NCBI GenBank assembly: GCA_016873995.1
Contig: VGVR01000035.1
Coordinates: 1 to 34,875, forward strand
From: Gemmatimonadota bacterium
GTDB taxonomy: Bacteria; Gemmatimonadota; Gemmatimonadetes; Longimicrobiales; Gaopeijiaceae
Direction of reading: 5' to 3'
DNA length: 34,875 nt
The notes below the pieces were generated by a model. The model saw nothing but the letters and a program-made list of their open reading frames with translations. It was not told the DNA's origin and did no database searches. Below are positions 28,270 through 34,875 of this stretch, piece after piece. Numbering within the stretch: position 1 is the first letter of the stretch; each line of letters starts with the position of its first letter. The position numbers and the translations under genes are program-made.

Positions 28270-30581
28270 GCGCCCTCGCTTGGCTCCCAGTTGAGCATCC
28301 CGTCGAAATATTCTCGGATCGTCGGACCGACGACTCTGGTCGACGGCTCCGCCCCCTCCTGCGCACCAGTCCAGGCGAACGGCGACTCGACATCGTGCCG
28401 GCCCACCCCGCCCTCGGCCAGATCCTTGGCCAAGGCCTCGACCTCCGCCTCGCGCTTCGCTGCGGCAGACGCCACGGGCTCCATCGCGGGTCCGCCGGCT
28501 TCGAGCTCCGCGATGCGACGTGCGAGATCCGCGTCGCCCGGGCTTTGAGCCTGCAGGTACTTGAGCACGTCGATCGCCTGTTTCACGGCGCCTTGCTTCG
28601 CATACAGCTCGGCGAGCGTGCGGGTACGAACGGGCTGAACTTCTGGCATCGCGTCGTCTTCGTCGCCCGAGACCACCGGCTCCGGCACGGACGCCGAAAC
28701 GGTGGGGGCGGGCGTGGCCGCTGCCGTGACCACGGCCGCTTCGACGGCCGGCCGGGCCTCGCCGCCTGACCCCGGACCCTCTGGCCGAAGCGCGTCCAGG
28801 TCGATCACGATGGCGTCGGGCTCGTCCGGTGAGAGGAACGCGATGTCTACGGGCTCCTCGGACGTCGTGGGCCGGGCGCTGGGAGGCGTGGGTTCATCCG
28901 AGCTGGCGCGCGCCGGAGCGAGCGCGTCCAGGTCGAGGACGGGCTCGTTGTAGTAGTCCAGCCCACGCTCGGGGGACGCGACGGTGACTGGCCCAGGGAG
29001 CGCCGGCGTCGCGACCGCGGCAGACTCGGGGGCCAGCGTCGCCACCTCGAGGACGATGTCGCCCACGGCGACGTCCGGGGCAAGCGCGGCGAGGTCCACC
29101 ACTGGCTCGTCGCCGGCGGGGGCGTCTGGAGCCAGCGCCTCGAGCGAGACGACCTCTTCCTCGTCCGGCGCCAGCGCGGCGAGGTCCATCACCGGCTCCT
29201 CGGCAGACACGTCCGGCGCCAGCGTCGCCAATTCCACCACTGGCTCGTCGACAGTCACGTCCGGGGCCAGCGCGGCCAGGTCCATCACCGGCTCCTCGGC
29301 AGTCATGTCCGGGGCAAGCGCCGCGAGGTCCATCACCGGCTCGTCGTCAGACGCGTCCGGTGCCAGCGCCCCCATTTCCACCACCGGCTCCTCGGCCGGA
29401 GGAGCGTCGGGGGCGAGGGCCTCGAGCGAGACGACCTGCTCGTCGTCCGGCGCAAGCGTCGCGAGGTCCATCACCGGCTCGTCCGCGTCGGGAGCCAGCG
29501 CGTCGAGCGACACGACCGCTTCCTCTTCTGGCGCCAGCGTCGCCAACTCCAACACCGGCTCCTCGACGAACGCCTCAGGTGCGAGCGCCGCCATGTCCAT
29601 CACCGGCTCCTCGACGAACGCCTCGGGCGCGAGCGCCGCCATGTCCGTCACGGGCTCGTCGGGAGCCAACGCCCCGGGCGCCGACAACGCCATATCCGCG
29701 CCCTGCCCCCCGTGCGGCTCGGGCGCGAGCAGAGGCAGGTCGAGTAACGGCTCTTCGGCGACTGGCTCGGTCGCGAACGGAGCGAAATCCGCGACCGGCT
29801 CGTCGGCGGCCCGCCGAGACGGAACGTCGCGGTCGGTGAACGGGGCCTCGACCGCCGCTTCGGAAGAGGCAGCCGGACCCTCCGGCGCGAACAGGTCCTG
29901 CAGCGGTGCGTTTGACGGCACGGTCTCGGGCAAGCCGAGATCCCAGGTCTCCGCGACGGGCAGAGCCTCGGGTCCCACTGGCGACGCAAGAAGCTCGGCC
30001 GCCGGCGAGGGCGCGATCGCACCCAGATCGATCGCATCGGCGGGCATGAACGGAGCGTCCGCGGCCAGGTCGGGCTCGACCGTCTCGATCACGGGCGCAG
30101 CGGTCCCGCCGCGGATGGCGCGAACCGGAATGGTCGCTGCGTCGGGCGAAGCAGGGGCCTCCCACGATGGCGGCCCGCTGGCAGCCGGCGCCACCACCCA
30201 GTCTGGCGCGAAATCGGGCTCCAGCGTCACGAGCCGCTGCCGCACGTCCCCCGCCTCCGCGTCGCCAGACTCGTCGAGCGCGCGCAGCAAGGACCGGAGC
30301 GCCAAAACGTTCTCCGCGTCCAGTTCGAGCGCCCGCCGCGCCGCCAGGGCTCCCTCCGCCCCCAGCCCCTGCTCCACGTAGATGCGCGCGGCGACGGCAT
30401 GGCCGGTCGCGAAATCGGGATGCTTGGCCAGCCCCTCGTTCACGAGCCGGAGAGCCTCGGGGATACGGCCGGAGCGGCTATACGCGTCGGCCAGCGGCGC
30501 GAAGGCCCGCCCCCCGGGGTCCCGAGGGGAGTCCAGGAGTGACCGGAGAGTCCGGATTTCCTGCTGCAGTGCCTCGGTCAC
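28266..30581 (-). CDS. TPR scaffold protein with a long acidic motif array
   Basis: A 771-residue protein with no signal peptide or membrane segment, so probably cytoplasmic. Residues ~1-125 form about three tetratricopeptide-like repeats (RAFAPLADAYSRSGRIPEAL, ALAARRALELDAENVLA). Residues ~309-600 hold about 17 copies of a 13-17-residue motif, consensus E-P-V-x-[DES]-[LM]-x-[AT]-L-A-P-[DE], joined by short acidic linkers; more diverged copies precede them. A TPR-like pair (TLAELYAKQGAVKQAIDVLKYL, 655-676) follows, and the protein ends in IREYFDGMLNW. The start is GTG with GGGAG five bases upstream (30587-30591). A promoter lies at 30638-30667. It heads the long run and overlaps aroQ. The function is unknown; the architecture suggests a multivalent scaffold. 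Confidence 0.85.
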   Translation of the reverse strand: MTEALQQEIRTLRSLLDSPRDPGGRAFAPLADAYSRSGRIPEALRLVNEGLAKHPDFATGHAVAARIYVEQGLGAEGALAARRALELDAENVLALRSLLRALDESGDAEAGDVRQRLVTLEPDFAPDWVVAPAASGPPSWEAPASPDAATIPVRAIRGGTAAPVIETVEPDLAADAPFMPADAIDLGAIAPSPAAELLASPVGPEALPVAETWDLGLPETVPSNAPLQDLFAPEGPAASSEAAVEAPFTDRDVPSRRAADEPVADFAPFATEPVAEEPLLDLPLLAPEPHGGQGADMALSAPGALAPDEPVTDMAALAPEAFVEEPVMDMAALAPEAFVEEPVLELATLAPEEEAVVSLDALAPDADEPVMDLATLAPDDEQVVSLEALAPDAPPAEEPVVEMGALAPDASDDEPVMDLAALAPDMTAEEPVMDLAALAPDVTVDEPVVELATLAPDVSAEEPVMDLAALAPDEEEVVSLEALAPDAPAGDEPVVDLAALAPDVAVGDIVLEVATLAPESAAVATPALPGPVTVASPERGLDYYNEPVLDLDALAPARASSDEPTPPSARPTTSEEPVDIAFLSPDEPDAIVIDLDALRPEGPGSGGEARPAVEAAVVTAAATPAPTVSASVPEPVVSGDEDDAMPEVQPVRTRTLAELYAKQGAVKQAIDVLKYLQAQSPGDADLARRIAELEAGGPAMEPVASAAAKREAEVEALAKDLAEGGVGRHDVESPFAWTGAQEGAEPSTRVVGPTIREYFDGMLNWEPSEGA
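28782..29657 (-). repeat. In-frame motif array within the TPR protein gene
   Basis: This segment encodes about 17 degenerate copies of a short acidic-hydrophobic motif, for example EPVMDLAALAPDMTAE followed by EPVMDLAALAPDVTVD. Spacing varies in whole codons (about 13 to 17). A subset reads VVSLEALAPD or VVSLDALAPD, recurring between E-P-V types, which suggests duplication of higher-order blocks. On the opposite strand it gives a long Ser/Gly/Ala-rich open frame that is a reflection of the repeat. Confidence 0.9.
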
Positions 30582-30637
30582 GCGAGCTCCCGTAGGGTGG
30601 CGAGAAGGAGGATTCTGCCCCGGAGGTTCGAGGGACG

Positions 30638-30667
30638 AAGATAGGGAGCGGCCAGAAAAGGAGTCAA
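30638..30667 (-). promoter_or_regulatory. Sigma70-type promoter for the TPR-aroQ-efp run
   Basis: On the minus strand TTGACT (30662-30667) and TATCTT (30638-30643) are separated by 18 bases. Transcription would start near 30631, giving a leader of about 50 bases before the GTG at 30581. It lies in the 244-base divergent gap (30582-30825), which otherwise shows no gene. Confidence 0.6.
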
Positions 30668-30745
30668 CGAAATCTCCGCGTCGGGGCTGGGGAACAGGGG
30701 CCCGTTCTCCGCGTATCTCCTGGCCTGGAGCCTGGCCGGGTCGCG

Positions 30746-30774
30746 TTGAGAGCCCCCACCCGGCACGTTATCCT
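30746..30774 (+). promoter_or_regulatory. Sigma70-type promoter for the PpiD-like gene
   Basis: TTGAGA (30746-30751) and TATCCT (30769-30774) are separated by exactly 17 bases. Transcription would start near 30781, about 45 bases before the ATG at 30826, and GGAGAAG (30811-30817) provides the ribosome binding site. It points away from the minus-strand promoter about 80 bases to the left. Confidence 0.65.
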
Positions 30775-30825
30775 TTTGGGCTGGTTCCACCGGGTCCCCC
30801 TGCGGTTGCTGGAGAAGTCATCCCT

Positions 30826-32664
30826 ATGATGCGTCAGATGCGGGAAGCCACGAAGCCGATCATGGTGGCCTCGGCGATCGCTTTCGTGGCCCTCATGGTC
30901 TTCCAGTGGGGGATGGACGTCACCGGTCGGAGCAGCGGCGGCTTGGGGGAGATCGGTCGCGTCAATGGAGATGCGGTGCTGTACGAGTCGTACATGGCCG
31001 CCTATCGCCAGATCTACGAGCGCGTACAGAGCCAGCAGGAAGAGCTGATCGGGTCCCAGCAGAATAGGGAGATCGAGGATCAGGCTTTCGAGGAGGTCGT
31101 GACGCAACTCCTCATCGCCCAGGAATTGCGGCGCCGCGGCATTACCGTCACCGACCAAGAGATCAGCGAGGCGGCTCAGTTCAGCCCCCCCGACTACTTG
31201 GCGCCTCAGTTCGCTGACTCGACCGGCGGCCTCAACCTCAGCGCGTATCAGTCCTTCCTGGCGACGCTGCCTCCGGAGCAGTTGCTCATTCTAGAGGCCT
31301 ACTACCGGGAGGTGATCCCGAGGACGAAGCTGCTCCGCCAGCTGAATACCGGCATCTACGTGCCGGACGCGGAGCTCTGGCGCGAGTACAAGGACCTCCG
31401 CGACATGGCGGAGATCCGCTACGTGCCGCTCAACCCGGCCACCAAGTACGAGGACTCCGAGTTCCCGGTCGAGGAGCGGGAGGTCTCGGCGTACTACCAG
31501 GACCACGAGGAGGAATTCGAGGTCCCCGCCCGCGCTTCCGTGAAGTATGTGGTGATCGACAAGACACCGGGTGCCGCCGACACGGTCGCATCACGTGAAC
31601 GCGCGGTCTCGCTCCGCCAACGCTTGCGCGACGGGGCCGACTTCGCTGAGCTGGCCCGCACCGAGTCGGGCGATCAGGCCACTGCCCCGCGGGGCGGCGA
31701 GATGGGCGTCGTTCCTCGCGGTAGGGAGATCGGCCCTGTCGACTCGGCGCTCTTCGCAGGCCCCACCGGGCTACTTGCGCAGCCGGTGAAGTCGCCGTTC
31801 GGGTTCCACGTGATCGACGTGATGGACCGGTGGGGCCAGGACAGCGTACGCGCGCGACACATCCTCGTCGCCGTGGCACGAACCGATTCCAGCGAAGTGG
31901 AGCTCCTGACTCGGGCCGATTCTCTGGAGACCCTCGGCGAGTCGATGTCCCTCGAGGCAGCGGCCGCCGCGTTCGGGCTCATCGTGCAGACGGTCAGCAT
32001 CACGCAGGACTTCCCCTTCGTTGCCGGAGCCGGCCAGATCTCCGAGGGCGCTGACTGGGTGTTCGAGGAGGAGGCGTCCCCTGGCGACGTGAGCCCGGTG
32101 TTCGAAACGACTACGGCGTTCTATGCCCTCGAGCTCGTCACCTCGGAGCCAGCCGGAGTCCTTCCACTCGACCAGGCGCGGCCCTCGATCGAGTCGACGC
32201 TGCGCTTCGAGCAGAAGCTGCAACGTGCCCGAGTCGATGCCCAGCAGGTGGTCGACCGCGTGCGGGGTGGAGGCGTGCTCGCCAACGTCGCGGCCGAGAT
32301 GGGGCTCGAGGTGCGCATCGCGGGTCCTTTCTCCCGTAACGACTTCGTGCCGGGGATCGGACGACAGAACGCCGTGGTAGGGGCCGCGTTCGGACTTCCG
32401 GTGGGCCGCGTGAGCGACGTCGTATCGACGGCCAACAATCACTACGTGATCGAAGTGCTGAATCGCGCGGAAGCGGATTCCACGGCTTGGTTGGCGCAGG
32501 TCCCTCAACAGCGAGCGCAGGCCGCCTCGATCATCCAGCAGGCGCGGCTCGGCGAATGGCTCGAAGCGCTGCGCGCCAACGCGCGCGTGGTCGATCGCCG
32601 TGCAGAGGTCCTCGTCCCACTCGACGAGGACTCACCGTTGCCGCCGATGTTCCCCGGATTCTAG
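30826..32664 (+). CDS. Membrane-anchored PpiD/SurA-like peptidyl-prolyl isomerase
   Basis: A 612-residue envelope foldase. One N-terminal membrane segment (11-30, IMVASAIAFVALMVFQWG) should leave the rest in the periplasm. A SurA_N-like helical chaperone region follows (~45-230, GRVNGDAVLYESYMAAYRQ, AFEEVVTQLLIAQELRRRGI). A parvulin domain spans ~235-335, ending PVKSPFGFHVIDVMDR, with GADFAELARTESGD before it. A second, degenerate parvulin-like unit starts at VRARHILVAV (~341). This is the PpiD layout. The start is the first of two adjacent ATGs at 30826, with GGAGAAG eight bases upstream. It is the only large plus-strand gene and converges on tatA with 35 bases between the stops. Isomerase activity is not assured in PpiD-type proteins. 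Confidence 0.9.
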   Translation: MMRQMREATKPIMVASAIAFVALMVFQWGMDVTGRSSGGLGEIGRVNGDAVLYESYMAAYRQIYERVQSQQEELIGSQQNREIEDQAFEEVVTQLLIAQELRRRGITVTDQEISEAAQFSPPDYLAPQFADSTGGLNLSAYQSFLATLPPEQLLILEAYYREVIPRTKLLRQLNTGIYVPDAELWREYKDLRDMAEIRYVPLNPATKYEDSEFPVEEREVSAYYQDHEEEFEVPARASVKYVVIDKTPGAADTVASRERAVSLRQRLRDGADFAELARTESGDQATAPRGGEMGVVPRGREIGPVDSALFAGPTGLLAQPVKSPFGFHVIDVMDRWGQDSVRARHILVAVARTDSSEVELLTRADSLETLGESMSLEAAAAAFGLIVQTVSITQDFPFVAGAGQISEGADWVFEEEASPGDVSPVFETTTAFYALELVTSEPAGVLPLDQARPSIESTLRFEQKLQRARVDAQQVVDRVRGGGVLANVAAEMGLEVRIAGPFSRNDFVPGIGRQNAVVGAAFGLPVGRVSDVVSTANNHYVIEVLNRAEADSTAWLAQVPQQRAQAASIIQQARLGEWLEALRANARVVDRRAEVLVPLDEDSPLPPMFPGF

Positions 32665-32699
32665 GAACTCGACCCACCACCTTCGGCAGCGACCGGCGG

Positions 32700-33011
32700 T
32701 CAGCTCGCGCGAGACTCGTCCGCAGCGCTCACGTTGGCAACGCCGCTGCTCAGCTTGCGCGGCTCGCCCTCGTCCGTCGCCACTGGCGTCGCCGGAACCG
32801 CGGGCGGCGGGGGCTGGGTGGTGCGGTGGATCTGATTCGTCTTCTCGGGCACGGTGAGCTCGCGCTCGATGTCCTTCATCGAGCTCTTGAACTCGCGGAT
32901 ACCCTTGCCCAGTGAAGACCCGATCTCGGGGAGGCGCTTGGCGCCGAAGAGGAGAAGCACGATGAGGAAGATGAAAATCATCTCCCCCATGCCGAATCCG
33001 CCTAGACCCAT
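32700..33011 (-). CDS. tatA: Sec-independent translocase component TatA/E family
   Basis: A 103-residue protein with one short N-terminal membrane helix (MGEMIFIFLIVLLLF), the Tat hinge FGAKRLPEIGSSLGKG and an amphipathic helix (IREFKSSMKDIERE). A Pro-rich, disordered-looking tail follows. TatA oligomers form or support the passage for folded proteins across the inner membrane. The Phe-Gly hinge fits TatA or TatE rather than TatB. No tatC is in the window. It is the last gene of a minus-strand group that includes the DUF4321-like and polyprenyl synthase genes, 48 bases after the former. Confidence 0.92.
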   Translation of the reverse strand: MGLGGFGMGEMIFIFLIVLLLFGAKRLPEIGSSLGKGIREFKSSMKDIERELTVPEKTNQIHRTTQPPPPAVPATPVATDEGEPRKLSSGVANVSAADESRAS

Positions 33012-33059
33012 CCTGCTAACCCTCCATTGGGGCCCTGCGCCCCGTAAGCCCGTAGCCCA

Positions 33060-33341
33060 TTAGATCCACGAGCGTACTACCAACGCCACGATTGCGATAC
33101 CCACCAAAGTCAGGAAGTTCAACGCCAGCGTCACTGGCCCCAGCGAGAACGCCACCGCCACCAGATCCACGGACAACGGTCCGACCGACGCCTGAACCGA
33201 CGTGAGTAGAAACTCACGTGAGGCCGTTCCCTCTGGAAGGGTCAGCTCCATCAGCTTGGTGAGGAGCCCGCCCAGGAACAGCCCGAGAACCAGGGTCCAG
33301 GCGAATCGGATGACGCCACGGCGAGCGCTATCGACCAACAT
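33060..33341 (-). CDS. Small membrane protein, DUF4321-like
   Basis: A 93-residue protein with two predicted membrane helices, ~13-30 (FAWTLVLGLFLGGLLTKL) and ~62-90 (VAFSLGPVTLALNFLTLVG), joined by a ~30-residue loop containing LPEGTASREFLLTSV. The order of basic N-terminus, Gly-rich first helix, LSVDLVAV segment, FSLG and an Asn-containing second helix resembles DUF4321, a small membrane family of unknown function. It sits 19 bases after the polyprenyl synthase gene and 48 before tatA, so it is probably in their operon. The family match is from memory and should be treated as tentative. Confidence 0.6.
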   Translation of the reverse strand: MLVDSARRGVIRFAWTLVLGLFLGGLLTKLMELTLPEGTASREFLLTSVQASVGPLSVDLVAVAFSLGPVTLALNFLTLVGIAIVALVVRSWI

Positions 33342-33360
33342 GGTGGCTCAAATCATCCGG

Positions 33361-34362
33361 TCATCGTCTACGGTCGACCGCGTAGGTCACGGCATCCCGG
33401 AGGGCGGCCTGTGAGGCGCCCGGCGGGATGTGGTCGAGGGCGGCGTGCGCCAAGTCGGCGTAGCGCGCGGCACGCGCGTGCGCATACGTGAGGCCACCGC
33501 GTTCCGCCACGATGCCGACGACCCGAGCGATATCCTCGTCGCCGGGGTCGGCGAGCGTGAAGAAGGCCTTGATCTCCCGCTCTTCAGCCGGGGTCGCGCG
33601 ACCCAACGCGCCGACCAACGGGAGCGTCACCTTGCGCTCGCGAAGGTCGTGCCCGGTGGGCTTGCCGGTCACCGCTTCGTTGCCGGTATAGTCGAGCAAA
33701 TCATCCGCAATCTGGAACGCCATGCCGAGGTTGTGGCCGTACCTCGCTAGAGGCTCGCGAAAAGTCGGCGCCCCTACCAGCCCACCCATCTCGCACGCAG
33801 CCGACATCAGCGACGCCGTCTTGGCCGCGATGAGGCGGTAGTAGTCCTCCTCCGAGAAGTCGAGCGCGTCATAAGATGTGAGCTGCCGCATTTCCCCGAC
33901 GGACATCTCGTTTGCAGCGTTCGCGAGAACGGCGAGCGCCTCGACACGGCCGATCCGGGCGAGCTCGGCGACCCCTCTCGAGTAGAGGTAGTCGCCCATG
34001 ATGATCGCCACTTGGTGGGTCCACAGAGCGTTCACTGTGGGGAGTCCGCGACGCAGTGCGGAGTGATCCACCGCGTCGTCGTGCACGAGCGTGGCCAGGT
34101 GCACCAACTCGACCACCGCAGCTAGCGTCAGGGCATCGCGATGGGCATCCCCCTCGGTGCGGCTGGAGAGCAGCAGCAGCGTGGGACGAAAGAGCTTGCC
34201 CCGCATGAAGAGGAGATGCTCGTTGACCTCCTCGATCTGAGCGAAGTCCGAGAGCACGATCCGCTTGATTTCGTCTCCGACCTGGTCCAGAGAGTCGCGC
34301 ACCGATGCCTGGATGGAGGCGAGTTCGGGCGGATGGCCCCGGAGAGCGCGAGTCACGCTCAC
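33361..34362 (-). CDS. Long-chain polyprenyl diphosphate synthase
   Basis: Extends an allylic diphosphate with isopentenyl diphosphate units in trans, for the side chain of quinones. The 333-residue protein has the substrate loop GKLFRP (55-60), the first Asp-rich motif DDAVD (95-99) and the KTASL helix (181-185). The second Asp-rich motif is DDLLD (220-224), followed by KPTGHDLRERKVTLPL. Residues just before the first motif (LATLVH) are small, as in enzymes making long products such as heptaprenyl to nonaprenyl chains; the exact length cannot be read. The start is GTG (34360-34362). It lies 46 bases after a TPR gene and 19 before the DUF4321-like gene. Confidence 0.93.
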   Translation of the reverse strand: MSVTRALRGHPPELASIQASVRDSLDQVGDEIKRIVLSDFAQIEEVNEHLLFMRGKLFRPTLLLLSSRTEGDAHRDALTLAAVVELVHLATLVHDDAVDHSALRRGLPTVNALWTHQVAIIMGDYLYSRGVAELARIGRVEALAVLANAANEMSVGEMRQLTSYDALDFSEEDYYRLIAAKTASLMSAACEMGGLVGAPTFREPLARYGHNLGMAFQIADDLLDYTGNEAVTGKPTGHDLRERKVTLPLVGALGRATPAEEREIKAFFTLADPGDEDIARVVGIVAERGGLTYAHARAARYADLAHAALDHIPPGASQAALRDAVTYAVDRRR

Positions 34363-34408
34363 AGCCTCACTGGTCCGCGCGGGCGGGGCACGGGTGGCCT
34401 CTGTCTGC

Positions 34409-34875
34409 TCAGCGGAGCTCGCGCAGCCGCTCGGTGACGTCCGCGAAGTTGATGTCGAGCGAGAAGACGCGGTCGTAGTACTCGATCGCGGACTCTTTCT
34501 TGTTCAGCGCTTGGTAGGCGCGGCCCAGGTAGTAGTAGATGCCCACGTACTCGTCCTCGACACCGGCCTTCACCTGAAGTGCGCGCTGAAGCGTCTTCAC
34601 TGCCGCTTCGGGTTCGCCCATCTCCTTGTAGGCCGTGCCCAGGTCGTAATGTGCGCGCACGTCGCCCGCATCGATGTTCTCGGAGACCTTCTCCTTGAAC
34701 TGCGACAGCATCTTGGCGAAGTCGGCGCCTTCGTCGCCGGTCGGCTCCTCGTAAGCGACCTTGAACCGTGTGGTCTTCGGGTCGCCACCGCCGAGGATCA
34801 TCGCCCCGAAATCGACGTACCCCTCGTCGGCCTTCGGCGCGGGCGCGGCGGGCGGAGGCGGCGGCTTGGGGGCCG
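34409..34875 (-). CDS. TPR protein, N-terminus cut by window edge
   Basis: The frame stays open to the right edge, so the gene begins outside the window; the first ATG inside (34801) is unlikely to be the start. The visible part begins with a Pro/Ala-rich linker (PKPPPPPAAPAPKADEG) and a YVDFGAMILGG segment. About two tetratricopeptide repeats follow: VRAHYDLGTAYKEMGEPEAAV, then YYYLGRAYQALNKKESAIEYY. It ends DVTERLRELR. No membrane segment is seen in this part. It is upstream of, and probably cotranscribed with, the polyprenyl synthase gene. Its function is unknown; TPR domains bind partner proteins. Confidence 0.85.
   Translation of the reverse strand, partial: APKPPPPPAAPAPKADEGYVDFGAMILGGGDPKTTRFKVAYEEPTGDEGADFAKMLSQFKEKVSENIDAGDVRAHYDLGTAYKEMGEPEAAVKTLQRALQVKAGVEDEYVGIYYYLGRAYQALNKKESAIEYYDRVFSLDINFADVTERLRELR

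Noticed and set aside
28984..30381. 465-codon plus-strand Ser/Gly/Ala/Thr-rich repetitive open frame
   Set aside because: It mirrors the motif array of the minus-strand TPR protein. The minus strand has a start, ribosome binding site and promoter, and overlaps aroQ by four bases.
32641..32699. CCGCCG...CGGCGG inverted repeat spanning the PpiD-tatA convergent gap
   Set aside because: The loop is about 47 bases and no T-run follows; too weak for a bidirectional terminator call.

Overview
The window is GC-rich, roughly two thirds G+C by eye, and almost fully coding. I see no tRNA, rRNA, CRISPR array, insertion sequence or prophage, and no gene-free stretch longer than 300 bases. It looks like a core chromosomal segment of a diderm bacterium: it encodes LolA, apolipoprotein N-acyltransferase, an outer-membrane beta-barrel candidate and a Tat component. 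The gene content and order (mutS2-yqeY-HIT, hrcA-dnaJ-prmA, ftsK-lolA, accC-accB-efp-aroQ), together with a bacterial ComB-like phosphatase and inositol-phosphate synthase, suggest Gemmatimonadota or a close relative. That assignment is an inference from context, not from a marker-gene tree.

Layout. (1) Positions 1-2925, minus strand: HIT-family hydrolase, YqeY-like protein and MutS2, which is cut by the left edge. (2) Positions 3094-3519: one small plus-strand gene of unknown function. (3) Positions 3529-30581, minus strand: a nearly gapless run of 28 genes. In transcription order these are a TPR/repeat scaffold protein, aroQ, efp, accB, accC, comB, ftsK, lolA, a 47-codon small ORF, rimO, an outer-membrane protein, a Gfo/Idh/MocA protein, lnt, rpmE, prfA, prmC, a YlbF-family protein, inositol-phosphate synthase, tmk, an S41 protease, obgE, dprA, hemW, hrcA, dnaJ and prmA. 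Many junctions are 4-base ATGA or GTGA overlaps, pointing to translational coupling. (4) Positions 30582-30825: a divergent promoter region with a good sigma70-type promoter on each strand. (5) Positions 30826-32664, plus strand: a membrane-anchored PpiD/SurA-like foldase. (6) Positions 32700-34875, minus strand: a TPR protein cut by the right edge, a long-chain polyprenyl diphosphate synthase, a DUF4321-like membrane protein and TatA.

How they work together. Much of the long run serves translation and its quality: EF-P, RF1 and its methylase PrmC, the L11 methylase PrmA, the S12 methylthiotransferase RimO, L31 and ObgE. A second theme is the envelope: biotin carboxylase for fatty acids, lipoprotein acylation and transport (Lnt, LolA), an outer-membrane protein, S41 protease, PpiD-like foldase, Tat and polyprenyl carrier synthesis. 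A third is DNA: FtsK, DprA, MutS2, Tmk.

The two least explained items are a repeat-built scaffold protein at 28266-30581, with about 17 copies of a short acidic V-x-[DES]-[LM]-x-x-L-x-P motif between TPR segments, and a small repetitive ORF at 21355-21498 whose start overlaps the lolA stop and whose stop overlaps the rimO start. I saw no clear new defence, mobile or biosynthetic system.
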